This document shows, piece after piece, positions 41,778-56,700 of a stretch of DNA of 64,000 bases (position 1 is its first letter; every line of letters begins with the position of its first letter). The DNA is taken from NCBI RefSeq assembly GCF_026151205.1, contig NC_087078.1:8198675-8262674 (forward strand), read 5' to 3'. The notes under the pieces were generated by a model. It did no database searches and was not told the DNA's origin. It saw only the letters and a program-made list of their open reading frames with translations. Both the position numbers and the translations under genes were made by a program. The stretch comes from Bolinopsis microptera. Lineage: Eukaryota; Ctenophora; Tentaculata; Lobata; Bolinopsidae.

Positions 41778-44700
41778 ATGGAAGATCAGGTTGACGAGGA
41801 GTCCCTCATCGTTCAACTTAGGACAGCCTTTCTTCAGCAAAATTTAGGTATAATGTTTTTCATATTTGTAATTTTTCAGCAAGCTGTGTGTTAATAATTA
41901 CTGTGAAATGTATAAAATTATTTGCAACTTATGTCAAGTGTTTACAACTTCAATGATCGGTTTCAAATCTCTCAACATATTCAATTCGCAGAACCATTTG
42001 ATAGTAGAGATGTGTCAAAGATTCGGAATGATGACAGAGCTGTACTTGCTTACTTGAAAAACTGCCGTTTTAATCTTGAGAAGGCTTTTAACATGATGGT
42101 GAGTGGTCAGTGGAATCAAGCCAATTATCAATAATATATTTAAAGATTACAAGAACATTTTTCACATCCTGTCTACGTTGTTCAGTCTTGAGTAAACCAT
42201 GTATCCTAAATAACAAGTTTCCAAATTACCTACTAATCATAAGGTTTCGAAATAACTGAGTTCTTATTTTTAGCTGTGTTCTACAAACTTATCGTTGAAC
42301 TATTTCAGACAGAAAGCCTGAAATGGAGAAAAAGTTTTGGTGTAAACGATATCAATAAAGAATCATTCAGCCCAGATTTACTCACTGATCCGTACCTGTA
42401 TTTTAAGGGATATGGCAAACATGGCGAACCTTTGTGTAAGTAAACTTTTACTTTTTAAACTCTGACATTCAAATTTAAACCATATTATATATATGACTTA
42501 AACCATAAGTTATGACTGAACTTAAAATCTTTAAAATTGTCTCTACAATTTGCATAATACTTACTTGCTGAGAACACCTTTATAATACTCTCTGAACCTA
42601 CTTCAACTCAGTGGTATTACAACTGCAATACCACAAGAAGGAATCAGAAAAACTACCAGATTTAAAGAAATACATAGCATATCTCTTAGAAAATAGGGTA
42701 CGACACAAGCTGAACATATGCAGCTGTGCTCTACCTTTTACAGTGGTCTATCTTAAAATGCTATGCTATTTTTTCTTATTCAAAAGTTTGAAATAGCGTA
42801 TCTTGTTTTAGCTGTGCAATGTTCATTTGCGAGCAAAGTTAGCTTAGTGGAAATAGTACAGGGTGGCTCAGAGTTAACTTCATATTGATTAAAATAGATC
42901 TGAGTAGATCTGAGTTGATCCTACACTGTCATAATGGTTTTGGAATACACCTGTTTAATCAGGCAGCCCTTTGCCTTGCAATGAAGTGCTTACATGCGGT
43001 ATATTCTGGGTCACCCTGTATACTTGAACTCAAGAATGCTGAATAAAAATACTGCTGTATACTTTAGTAATCTGGGATATCCGAAGACACAAGAAGAATA
43101 ATACCACTGTTAATGCTGAAATGAAAAAGCTTATGCCTTTGTTGTTAGACCGAAGGGTATGTTTTCATCAATAACTGTAATTGAAAATTCCAATACCTTC
43201 TGTAGTCTCTCTTTTTCATGTACTATTCAACAATAAAAATATAAATCTATTTTTTTAAACTAGGAGTAAGATTTTGTTAAATAGTTTAAATAAGTGATTT
43301 AAAACCGTGCGTAGTTTTGCCTCTAAATGTTTGCAACTTATTTAATTGAGCATGATTGCTGTACCTATCGCTGAACCTGCACAATGCATATCCCTCAATC
43401 TCTGGGAAAGAATCGCTAACATTTTCCTGTGCTGGCAGACATTTTTATAACTGTGAGACAATTTTCCAATTTCCATCATTATGTTACATGTGTGATTATT
43501 CAAGAATTACGGTAAGAAGTTTTGCAAATGGTTTGATCTCTCGAAGGCTAATCTCAAATTGTGGTCTCATACTCATTTACATTGCAGGAAGGAGCAAAGG
43601 ATTATAAAAAAGTCATCATGCTCTTTAACATGAGCGGCTGTGGATTAAGCAATATTGTGAGTATACTCTTAAAATCTCAAGAGTTAATTATGTGGATAAT
43701 TAGTAAGAGCAATTCAGACCACACACTTACATTCATCATCATGTACTTGTTGTATTTAAAACTCACGGTAATCATTTCGAGTGTACTGACTTGCCGCAGC
43801 CGGAAAATCATTATGTTCATATTACGTTCATATTATGTTCATATTATGTTCATATGTACATATTTAAAATATTTTCGAATAAATGGATCTGGTTCAAGTG
43901 GTTAGCCTCGTTTAATGTTTTTGTGAAACCTCACGATCGCTAAACCACCTCGTTTTGTTTGTTCACCACTCTTATTAGATTATTATTGTAAAATAAGACG
44001 AGCAATTTTATCTGTTTTTTGACACTACATTACTATTTGCAGGATTATGATTTTATAAAGTATCTGATCTCCCTTCTCACCGAATACTATCCTGATATTC
44101 TTGGTAAGATTGCGTTTCAGATCGGTTTTATGATTAAGAATCGTGTACTATTCATGTTTACCCATTTCTGAAAATATTGCCTCATTTCTCCGGAAAATTA
44201 TGCAGAGTATTTTCACAATATAAAGTTACAAATGACCATATTATGGCCATATAATATATTATTATTCATAAATTATAAAACTTGACTCTAATCTGTTTTC
44301 AGATAACTTGCTAGTGTTTGAGATGCCCCGACTGCTATCAGGTATGGTTGTAACATGAGAAAGTAGCTGTATTGACTGACAAAGTAGCTGTACTGACTGA
44401 CAAAGGACAAAACACACGCACATACTTCCAGTGACGGATATAAATAATTCCGCATCTAATTGTGTTGAGGACACGCAATGTGTGTGGTAGCCTACCAAGG
44501 CTGTCTAACAAGTTACGAAGTGGGGAGTTAAAATTGGCGGGACACTGCATCAGACATCCTGAGCTACTGGCCAGTGATTTAGTCTTATGGGAACCTATGC
44601 ATGGTAAAGCACAGCAAGGCCGACCGAGACAAAGCTATTTGTCTATGTTACTGAAGGAAGTTGGGACAAACTCTAAAGAGGAACTGCGAACCCTGATGCG

Positions 44701-47700
44701 GGGGGTTATCTGGCGTCGGACTTAGTTCCGACCTAGTATTAGTAGTAGTTACTAATTCTGACACAAAATACTGACTACGTGCACAAAAATGACATCACTA
44801 ACAATGTATGATAACTGGTATCAGCTTATCAGCTGTTACTACTGATATTACTTAGCATTTAACTTTATTCAGAAATTTTGTCACTCTTCTTAAATTATTA
44901 TGTTTACAGTGTGACCTTGGATAGACCTTTGTTGTAAAATTTAGATTTTTTTTGTTTTTTCTAGATCAATTTATTGTTCATTCATTAATTTGATATAGTC
45001 AATATACCAAATCTTGACACTATACTTGATATATTTCCAATACCTAGGGAAAGATGCGTGAGCGAAAAAGTTTGCTATGAAATTAATTTGCTGAATTATT
45101 AATCACTCTAAGTCTAGATATTTCTTTCAGCTGCATGGACTATAATAAAAAACATGTTGGATGAAGATTCAAGAGACGCAATCAAGTGAGTAACATATCG
45201 TCTCTTGCAATTAATTTATTAATTGATGTATATAGTTACCTCGACAAATATGAATTAGATTTTTACCGGCTGGTTCCTTTGTCGGTTTTGCCGCGGTCTC
45301 TACGAGGTCAGACCCAATGGCCAATGCCCAATGGTAGTCATTCTTCTTCAAGAAGAAGAAGGTAGTCATTATACTCTTTATAGCTAATTGTGTTCAAAAT
45401 CATTATGTTCCTGGCGCGTGAAAAATCTTTCTACAGTAATTATCCGTATAGATCAGCTTTACATTTCTAATTACATTTCTAATTGGTCAGCTGATATGCA
45501 ATTCACTGTTCTTACAGTTATTCCAATTATTGATCTGCTCGCTCTGCAGTTATTGTTAGTTTCATTTACACCTAGGCTTAGTGACCTAGCATTCCTTGTA
45601 ACATATCATGTTGTTCCATCCTATTAGAATTTAGAACATACTTCTAATGTCCCTTATTCTACTCAAAGTGCGTAATTAAAGTCCTCTTCTACTAGATTAT
45701 ATAATACTGATATTACTATTGAGGTTCACATGATGAGATCTAATGAATTCTAAAATTAGCATCAACCATCCCGCTGCTCACCTAGTACCTACTCCGCAAT
45801 GTACTCATGACTAATTATCTCACAATTATCTCCTTTAAAAGGAACTTTATGAGTATCACTTGACCACCCCACGTGACCACCCACACCTTTGTTTCCATGG
45901 TAACCTTCACAGCTCCTCGTCACGTGACCAGGAAGTCGTGTTGCCACGTTGGGTGGTTACCATGGCGACAGGTTCGTTTTACTAACGCGTCGAGCGGGTG
46001 AGCTAGTAAATTAAAGAGTTATTTTCTTCCTCAATTCGTTACTTTGTTGTGTCTGCGTTTTAGTTGTTGGTCACTTTTTAGTAGTTGTTGGGTGGTGGGC
46101 GGTACAATTCTGAGATTTAATATTTAGATTAAATATCGAATCAATCATTTAAGGTGACATTGTGCCCTATAAAGCTGTCAATCTTTTTTAATCTTTGATT
46201 GTCTTGATACTAAAGAATGTCACAATTTAGACATTGCCAATAAAATGTAGTATGCTTTTACTTTTAAAGTAATTTGATACCATTTTGTGTTATAAAGCAC
46301 AAACTAACGAAAGGTTTTCAAAATTTGACGTATAAAACCGGTGCTTTCTAAATCACTCCCACAATCTTGAAGATAAATTGTAAATTTTATCCAAGTCTGT
46401 TGACCGAATATAGTCTAATGATGGGTTGGTATACTCTGACGTGCTGTCTCCAAGTAACCTCCACAAAAAGCCTGCCTTTCATCTTCACAATAGGCCAGTC
46501 GTAGCCTGGTCACAAATTGTTTATGAATATGAAAAAACTGCACTAGATTGGATATAATATGTACAAATAATATATCGGCCTGTCTATTGTACAGAGGTCG
46601 ATACTAGATAGATCTCCATAACAATATCAAACTAAAGCACAGTGTTATTAGTGCTTATGAGGCTTAGGGAGGAGATATTATATTAATGTTTTACAACTTA
46701 TAGGTTATTTCGTGAGTTTCGTTAGGCTTTATAGAATCAAAACAGTGAACCGCCCCCGCAGCATAGTAGCTCTTTTCTTTCAGTTCAGCAATATATGATC
46801 TCATCTGAGTAAAGTTGTTCTTACAGCTTTCTGACCCATATGATAATAATTGAATGGACAATTATAGAAATTGTTTATTTTGAACTGGAGATGGTCTACA
46901 AAGGAGTTAAGTAGAATTGGATTCCTTAGTATAAGAGCTACAGTCACAATATTTTATAGATTTATTTATCTTATTTAATAAATTATAGACTAATTTATCT
47001 TATTTATTAAATTATAAACTTATTTATCTTATTTATTAAGTTATAAACTTATTTATCTTATTTATTAAGTTATAAGTTACTTATTTATCTTATTTATTAA
47101 GTTATAGACTTATCGTTATTCCTGTAGAATCAAATAAGTAATTATACTTAATTACTGTGTTGGAGATTAATGGCAGTCTGTAGTGTTGTGGTAACGCTAA
47201 TCACATTAAATATATGTCAATTATTCCAATTATAATGAGGAAATGGTAATTTGAGGCTTGTTTTAGCACACTCATATCTCCAACTTTAGAAACATCGCGC
47301 CCTACCTTCTCTTCGTCAGGTCATTCGCTGATATCATATTTGTTATATTGGATGAGATTAAGTTATTATCATGTTGTTGAAATGTTGTTTGTTTTCGTGA
47401 CATGTTGTAATGTTGAGTTTGGAATTGAAGATATGTACTACAAGGACTTTAAAAGCACTAATAGGACAGCCCGACCGTAAGTTATAACAAGTCATTGATG
47501 TAGATTGTTGAGCATTCAGATATGTGTGGATTTTGCACCAAAGATCTACAAGCCCGCACTGGGGAACTAATATACATATATGTACATTGTACATATTATA
47601 TGTATTTGTAGTAATATGTATGTAATACTGTTTTTTACTTGTTTCCAGTCCTGTTATTTAGGCAAAATTAGTTCGTATAATTTCCTTTTGATAGATCTGG

Positions 47701-50700
47701 CAGGATGTTTTATAGCAGACCTACTTGTGCCGTCAATTCTCACACTTTATCAGTGATAAGGCAGGAAGTAACTGACTTTGGCTCTGTTATCTCTGTTCGT
47801 ATTATCAATATCATCATTCCTTGATCCTTGATCTGTGACATTACTTTAGTGCCTTTATTAATGTCTTTACTCTTTATAATACATAGTATTAAAAGGTCTG
47901 CTTGCTTACTCGATTGTTGTCTGTGTTAGGGACAGACAATAATGATACTAACGTTAAACATATAATAATAATACTAAATTACTGCAGATGGTCCTGCACA
48001 ATGTAATAGTGCAGAACCTTGTAACCAGCTAGACAAGGCCCCTTGTGCGTTATCAATCATATTGTTTAGTATCAGTCATATACTCATATTGTCCATCTAT
48101 TTGTAAGTAAGTTATTGTCTATTGACTATAATTTGATTGGCTTAGTAAACCTTAGCACTTGTTTTCTTCTCCAGAATTTGTTATTGCAGAACTAAACTCT
48201 GTGGAATTGTCTTGATACCTGGAGAGGGGGATTATTTAAAACATATAAGTGATACGAAAAGTTTGTCTTGATATGATTACATATTTTGTTAGTCGTTCAT
48301 TTAGAAAGGTAAGAACAACTTGCATAAAACAGTAATCAAACGTTGCGTTGATAGTTTGAATTTGTTACGTATTATCTCTGGTGAACAATAAAGTTGATAC
48401 TTGATAGTCCACTTACCACACAAAGATTATTTACCTCGCATAGCATTAGGGTATACATGGACCAGCCACTGGCTATTATGAATTAACCACGGCCAATGGA
48501 ACGGCATTTTCATTTTCCACTAGTTGATATTTTACCCTCGTCGTTGTAAATATGGCGTGGGTGATCGTTTGTAGAGTTAGAGCGAAGTTTATGTTTAAAA
48601 TTGATGGTTAATTACACGTCATGAGATGAAATGTGGAGGTGTAAAATCCAGACACTCACCAGCCATTAGCCGGATTATAATTATTTTAATTGCAAGAATG
48701 ATTAATGATCGGCTTATAACCAGGCAATAATAATGAAACGGCTGCAAATCGTCCATTAACTCACTACTAAACGTCTGCAGGCAGCAGATTACATTTACCG
48801 TTCAATATCCGATCAAGGGTTGAACAACCCACATTCCTTTCCCACGACACCAACCGTCCAAAGCTGTGAACTTTGACCACATTCTCTCGTACAATCTAGA
48901 ACAATCTAAAGTAACTTCTGATCTATAACTTTATACTAAAGATGTAGATCACAATATTAAGTCTAATAAAAGGATCATATTTCACCACATTAAGCGCGCT
49001 ACATAATAATGCATTACATTGTGCCTTGCTTTAAAGAATATCAAATGATGGAGTAGTTCGCTGTTTATCAGTCTCATGATTTGCTTTAAAGTTCAATCCG
49101 ACCAACCATTGTCAACTGAACAAACATAATAATCTACACCATCTTTGTAGAAGTTAACAATTAGTACACATTATTAACCATCACCACATATAATACACTC
49201 TACATCTCCTGTCTTTATAAATACCAATTTTGGACATTGACCCTACTAATAAGACTCTGACTCCGAGAAATTATTCTGAACTACACAATTACAACTCATT
49301 AAAAGATCCTAGCTATACAATTACAGCTCCTCGGAGAGCCGTGGTAGCCGTGCGTTTACCCCCACGTTTAGCCATGGTCTCGAATGATCCACTTTAGCAT
49401 CTGGCTCAACCCCACTGGACGACTGGGCGGTCTTCCTCCCGCTATTACTGCTCATTTAACAATTGTATGTAAACTTAGTATGTATATAATATAGAATATA
49501 TACGCCCTGGAGCATCGTATTTCCTGGTAGCTACTCTATCATAACTACAGAAGATCAGTACTCTCTCTTACTGCGAGCTTAGCTCACTAATTATTATTCT
49601 GGACTCTCTGTTATGCTGTCTAGGGTATAATCAGCTCTATACGAGCAGCGAGTGTAGATATGCGTGTGTAATTATGTAATTAGCACGTGCGTGTGTATAA
49701 TAAGCGCGGTACACACTTCACATGATCAACTAATCTGCTACTCCCACGTCTAATTGGTGTATAATGTAAATTAAATGGTATTTAGGAAGACGGGTAGGTA
49801 GCCAGTTCTCTGGTTCAGTCATAATTTAATCATTATGAGAGAGTGGGTGCTCTTCGTACTGTCACGTGATACGTTGGAATGTGTCTTGAAGTATATCAAT
49901 GTAATTGAATAAAATAATATAACTATATCAGTTACTACTGTATATGGAGATACAGTAGGTAAAACGGATTTCTAGAATTTTAAATCGTTCGAAAATTAAA
50001 ACGATCTATTTAAGATTCATCTGGCTAACTAGCCCTGAAGCTCAGTTAAATCAGTTAAGCGGTGTAGGAATTACCTGTATAAAGTGTGTTATTACCTGTA
50101 GTGTGTAACTATAACACGTGTATACACTTCCTTATAGACACGCTCCTTTTAACTACGGGTATACTTGCTTCTTATTGGGCCGCACATTACCCTTTAAATC
50201 ACTAAGTGTATGTTCTACAGCTGCACCTCACTGTAACCTACTGTAACATTACAGCTCCAAAACATTTGAGAGTGTTGCGCGTTCTCCTCTGTCCACGTGC
50301 ACAAAAACCTTGGTTAAGTTGAATGTACATGATAAGTTATAATGGATAAAGTAGTCGAGGTAGGGAGGTGTTGGAGAGCATGGGGTACTAAATGCCCAAT
50401 AAGCCCATATCTGTAACGTGATAAAGACTTTCGAGCTTTAAGGTCTTTAAATTTATTTGAAGGTCTTAAGTGCTTATTCAAAGGATCCCTCCAAAGTTAC
50501 CTTCATCTTATTGAATCGTTGCATTCTAAAAAATGACACATTGTTGGTCAGTCAGTGGAATATTAGTAAAGCTACTAGTACAAGCTCAAGCAGTCGAACA
50601 ACCGTTGAATAAACCGTAAGAGGCCCGAAATCTATAATAATACTCAGTGTGTAATGTGACTGTGTGCTGTGGATAATCTAGTAAGTAGTTTGAGCCTTTC

Positions 50701-53700
50701 AAACCAGCACACTCTCCCTGCTTATATGGATCTGCTTACATAGCAATTACATTTAGTATTCATGAGATTGAGATGTTGCAGCAGTGAGGGCTGAGTCGTG
50801 TCATAATAGTTATTTATTCATTTACTTGTTAGCTTGATCTATGTTATTTTCTAGTACTGAGTTATTAGATGTTTCTGATATGATTAAACGTTGTAGAATC
50901 GAATAACGGAGTAGTTCGCTGTTTATTAGTCTCATGATTGAAATACTGATATCTGGATATTATCCGGTTGGAAGAGACAAGGACAAGTGAAACAAGGAAG
51001 TTAGGAGTAAGGGCAAATTTTCGGCGTCAACGCCATCTTCAGGCTAAAATTGTTATAAATGTTAGTATATAATAAATGCTTCTATACTAGTTAAAATGCT
51101 AAATTAAAATTACACACACTGAATACAGGTTACATCAAATTATATTATACATTACATTGAAAATAGTGATGTACACACGTTTTACACTCTGTCCAAGTAC
51201 ATAATATCTACTGAACAGCAGGGTCGTGTGCTATTTGTTTAAATTTGTCTTTGAATATGTTGTAAAAGAAATCCCTTAAGCTTCTCGCACTCTTCTTTGT
51301 TATTGATACTAGGTTTAAATAAATTAATGTAGTAAGCTTCTGTCACTTTACGTTTAATGGTGCTATATAAGTTAATTTCTAAAATATCGAAGGAAATATC
51401 TGGTTCTATGTTATCGTGAAACTCTGAATAATGAGCAGCCAACGCATTATCAGGATAGGTTAAAGGCCTGTTGACTGCTCTTCGATGCTCTGAAAATCTA
51501 TCGTGTGCTGTTCTACTCGTTTCCCCTATATATAGCTCTTGACATAATTTACACGTAACTTTGTATATGACACATTTTGGTTTGCAGTCGTGATTTGTTG
51601 TGATGAGTGGACATATGATACAGTTTGGTATGGTGCAGTGTGGTTTGTCGTGTGGTCGTGATGAACATAAGATCTCTGAGAGTTTCTTACCTGGTGTGAA
51701 TATGAATTTGACCGGTAAGTTGTGTGAGAGGGCAAATTGAGTGACTTCTTTGGAAAATGGCTCGTTGATGAATGGTAGAGTGCATGTTACGTGGTCGGTA
51801 TCTTGTATGTTTGATGATGAAGGGTTATGACGTGTTGTAGGTGAGAGAGGGTGAAGTCGTCCTGTTTTGTTTATACGTCGTGGGTCTTGGTAACCGTTGT
51901 TGACCAACAAGTTGTCTACTATCTTCATGGACTCTTCTTTATACTCTGGTGTTGATGAGCAAAAAGCAGCCGTTTTGTAGAAGTTCTTGATGGTTGCTAC
52001 TTTAGTTCCCTCATTGTGGTGGCTGTTGGCGTGCAGTGTGATATTCTTTTTATGCTTCTTTCTGTAGAATTTGTGGTGTAGTGTTCCCTGTTCGTCGATC
52101 TTTATCTGGGTGTCGAGGAATGGGGTGAAATCCTGACGGCTTTCATTATTCAGAGTTTCACGATAACATAGAACCAGATATTTCCTTCGATATTTTAGAA
52201 ATTAACTTATATAGCACCATTAAACGTAAAGTGACAGAAGCTTACTACATTAATTTATTTAAACCTAGTATCAATAACAAAGAAGAGTGCGAGAAGCTTA
52301 AGGGATTGCTTTTACAACATATTCAAAGACAAATTTAAACAAATAGCACACGACCCTGCTGTTCAGTAGATATTATGTACTTGGACAGAGTGTAAAACGT
52401 GTGTACATCACTATTTTCAATGTAATGTATAATACCATTTGATGTAACCTGTATTCAGTGTGTGTAATTTTAATTTAGCATTTTAACTAGTATAGAAGCA
52501 TTTATTATATACTAACATTTATAACAATTTTAGCCTGAAGATGGCGTTGACGCCGAAAATTTGCCCTTACTCCTAACTTCCTTGTTTCACTTGTCCTTGT
52601 CTCTTCCAACCGGATAATATCCAGATATCAGTTGTAGAATCGAGACGCGGTTTTATTTTCTAATAGAATATAGCACTCTAGCATATTGGAAAATATTAGA
52701 AAAACAAGCGGTTATTATTTCTGTGTATGACTTTTATGTGTTATCATGTGTTCACCAGCGCTGAGTAAGATATGTTAAGAGGAAAATGTAATGAGAACTG
52801 AGGATGAAATATGACTGTCAGAATGTTCTAGATTGAATTTAGCTTGTATTTCATTCCTTTACAAAATAAGGACATACTATCTCCTGATATTTACTAATAT
52901 TTGAACCATGAGCCGACACCGGACAGTTAACCAGATGTTAACAACAATCTTGGCTTTGACTTTAACAAATATCGGCCTCTTCAAACTAGTGACTAGTTTG
53001 GTAAAAGGTTAAAGTAAATACTTCTATAAAGTATAAACTATAAAGGTATTGACTGGTATTTGCAGATTATTTCAGCTTACTTGACCTATCATATACATTA
53101 TACATGACTTTGGTAAGCCGCTTGTTTCTGAATGGCTGTTAAATCTTAAACTGTGTATTACAAAGAGTCTCGACTCTCATTTGAGATAACACAGTAAATA
53201 TGAGATGACGTCATAACGACAGTCAGTCTAACAAGAAGTTAGTCTAAACTTGGTCAGTGGTTATAATAAACATATCCACCACCGACAGTACACTTGATTC
53301 AAATCAGTTGATTGCCCGTATTATTAAGACAAATGACCAGCCGTCTCGTAGTCAGTGTATCACAGGAAATGATATTACACATTGTTTGTGCGCTGTGTAA
53401 TATCATTAACACACAAGAGGCCGGTACAGGGTTTGTGCACATACACCACCAGTATTATTACATGCACCTGCGCTTGGAGTTTAGGTGAACATGATTGAGT
53501 CACCCTTTTGTTCACCACTAATTGGCAGTGTGTCAGTGCATGATGAGTAGTGTACGTCTGCCACGCTGCAATTATCGCGTGTCTGTTTGGTAGGGGAGTC
53601 TGTGAACAGTACGAGATATGGTTTGTTATAATGTAGGTAATATCTAGTAGATAATATTTAGATACAGTAGCTTTTATTAACTGTCAGCTGGGGGCTTGTA

Positions 53701-56700
53701 AAAGTACACTTATAGTGTTAATAGTATTACTAGTGTGAGATAAGTGGTAGCTACACACTACACAGGGAGAGAGCCCCAAGGGGCTAACTTGATAATAATA
53801 TGTAAAGGTCGCAGTACACTCAATATCACGCGGGTATTAATTATGTTCACTTTGTTTGTTTCCAACATGATCAGTCTGTCTCAGTCAGAAGACCAGCTGT
53901 TGTAGCATAGTTTTAAAGAGGAGTGTGCGTAAATACACCATTATCTGTTATTGTATTGATCATTTCGAGTGTGTCTGTTTTATGGACTTAATTGTTACAT
54001 TTCACATTAATTTACTCTTTGGAAATGAATTTATTTCATTATCTTGGTTACTAAATGGTTATAATTTTACCAAAGCTTTGCCGACTTAACTCGAGTGCCA
54101 AATGCCAATCGTTTAGATACGACCATGTCCGTCGTAGAAAGATATCATTTAAGCCTTAAAAACAAACAAAATACAAATTACAAATTCCCTTTTTGTAGAG
54201 AAGTTGTTGAATATTATGGTTTCCAATCCATATTTGTATTTATTCAGTTGACCGTACCTGTCAATTTGATTAGGTATATCAGAAATATTTCTGGAGAATA
54301 AAATGAAAAATGGTAGCTTTTAATCAGCCAGCTTTGATAGGAGACCTGCTGAATGCGGGAACTGTCCTATAACACCTGTGGTGTCAAACCTAAATTTAAT
54401 AATTATTTTGTTAATTATTCTAACCGATCTTGTTTAGGTTCGTAAACAAGTCAGACGTGTTAGAGTATGTTGAGAAAGATCAACTGCCCATATCTCTAGG
54501 AGGAACTGTAAGTAAAAATCAACATATTTAACATAATCATCATAACCAAAATATATGAACATTCTTACTTTGAACATTTTGACTTATTCTAAGAGTTTTT
54601 TATCAGAATAAAACATATATATGGATTCTTGTTTCCGGGAAGCCGCATGCATAAGAGATAATATATTTGATAAAGCCGACTGTTTGAACAGATGTTTTAA
54701 CTTCTAGTTGTGAAAGTCAAAATATTTTCGGTTTCAAATTTCATTTGAAGCCCTTATCTCATATCGGTTTATATTACAGAACGAGGTGGCTGCTACAAAG
54801 TAAGTGCAACTTCCTGTTCGGCTGATGACGTATTATTGTGATGATATTAACGAAATTAGTTAAAAATAGATGGGGAATTTTTACGATGCAGACAGATGAT
54901 ATTATTATGTTGGTAAAATCACCTTTCAAACGCAGAAAATTTGCCCCACTATAACATTCCTGCATGATGTACGTGGCCAAAGAGTATTGAAGTTTTGATT
55001 TATTTATGAGGGCGTTTCTGAGGAATTTGGCTTTAAAGATTGTCATTTTGGGTAAATCTATTCATTTTGGCAGCGTCGGAGCATCTTCAGACGGTTGTCA
55101 TCACCAAGTGAGACAAAATCCCGATTCGCATATTGGTCGAACGCTTCATTCCCAAATAAGGCTTTCCCATACGCGATTCTAAAATTCTTGGTTTTGTGAC
55201 ATAACATCGCATTATGTCCACTTTTTGACGAGTGTTCATACTTTGCGTAACGCGCGATGACTGTACTGTGACGCAATGGCTTTTTACAGTGCTCAGTGTT
55301 TTTTTGCGCGTCTTTCGCGCGCAGCTCTTATTTTGAATTTTGGCATAATTTTATCAGATCATTTCTGAACAGTCATGATCGGCACTCATTTTACACATTT
55401 TCACCCTTCCTAACGTGTTGTTTCTTTTGCAGTGTTATGGAGAATGAGTTCCAAAGCTTAGTTGACAAAAAGGTATGATTAGTGGTGTTAAATCGACAAC
55501 TCACGACTGACACGCACAAATTAATGTTGTTGTGACGTGTCACATGCGTCTTACCCCTACTCAGCTAGCTTAATTGTATTTTCTATCGTAATTGTTAGCG
55601 TGTAAATGATATGTAGTTTTATTTAGCCTGCTTCTTAACTTGCTTGATCACGTGCTGATTGAAATCTAAACCAGCAAGTGACGTTTACTCAGCAGACGTC
55701 ACCCCGCCGTACACAAAGTACTACAAGCTCAGATAGCAAGACCTCTCCCGACAAGAATATGTCCCCTCTTCAAGTCACGTGAGTAGTTTCGGGTGACTCC
55801 ATTTATATCAGAGTAGGTTCTGATCAGTAATTATGTCGATTTTCAACAATTTTGAAGATATAGTCATTGGGGGCATTGTCGAAGTTCGGATTTTGATCGT
55901 TTTCGTAATCGAGTCTTATCTTATCATGAAATAAACCATCAAACTTTATTTCAGGCCACACGACACTCTGACATTTAGTGTTCAACAATCGAACGCCGAG
56001 TCACTGCCACAGGCAATTAAAATGGTAAACAATCGTGAAGTTCAAGTTGCATACAAGGTGAAAACCACAGCCCCAGAACACTACAGAGTGAAACCAACAG
56101 TCGGAATCATTGAACCGGGCCAGGAATGTGAAGTCTCAGTTCAGCTTACCCCTGGTAAGAAATGTATATATATATTGGTGTTAATCTATGAATCTGGGAT
56201 AACCCCGTAAAAAGTTCAGTATTCAAGCTGCTGAACAGCCAGCGTCAAATAATGAGTGTGGCTTGCCTAGAATAATCTAAGCGATTCTCTAGTCTTCCAC
56301 TAAATTCCGCAATACTAAGGACAGTGAGAGAATGTATAATCTATTGTAACTGTGACGTCTATAATTGTTGCTCATTAGTGTTCTGTGCACTGCTCAGTGC
56401 TCGCAGTGCTTGTACGCTAATCACGTACCTAGTTCCGATAAAGCAATTTAAGCGGAATAATTACATTCATTTTGAAGAGCTCGTCTGTGCTCTGAACATT
56501 GAGAGAAACACCCCGCGCTGGTCACATCCAATTAAGTCGTTTAGGGGTGTTTTATACTTTCTGGTTCTTACTGAAATTGATTGTTATAATTTGTTCAAGA
56601 TTTGTTAGTTTATTATTTTCAGGAAGTGCTGTTACAGCCAGCAGGGATAGATTCCTCGTTCAGTGTACTGAAATAACATCACCTTTTAAAGGTGATATCA

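Larger units (their letters stand above)
50903..52630 (-). mobile_element. Penelope-like retroelement with inverted 480-bp arms
   Basis: Arms 50947-51426 and 52151-52630 are near-perfect reverse complements. Between and within the left arm, on the - strand, lies the C-terminal part of a Penelope polyprotein with a GIY-YIG nuclease. The catalytic RT blocks are missing. The whole is bounded by the 13-bp direct repeat GTTGTAGAATCGA (50890-50902 and 52631-52643), a probable target duplication. Each arm carries a hammerhead-like core. A tail-to-tail inverted partial copy is typical of Penelope-like insertions. Confidence 0.85.
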
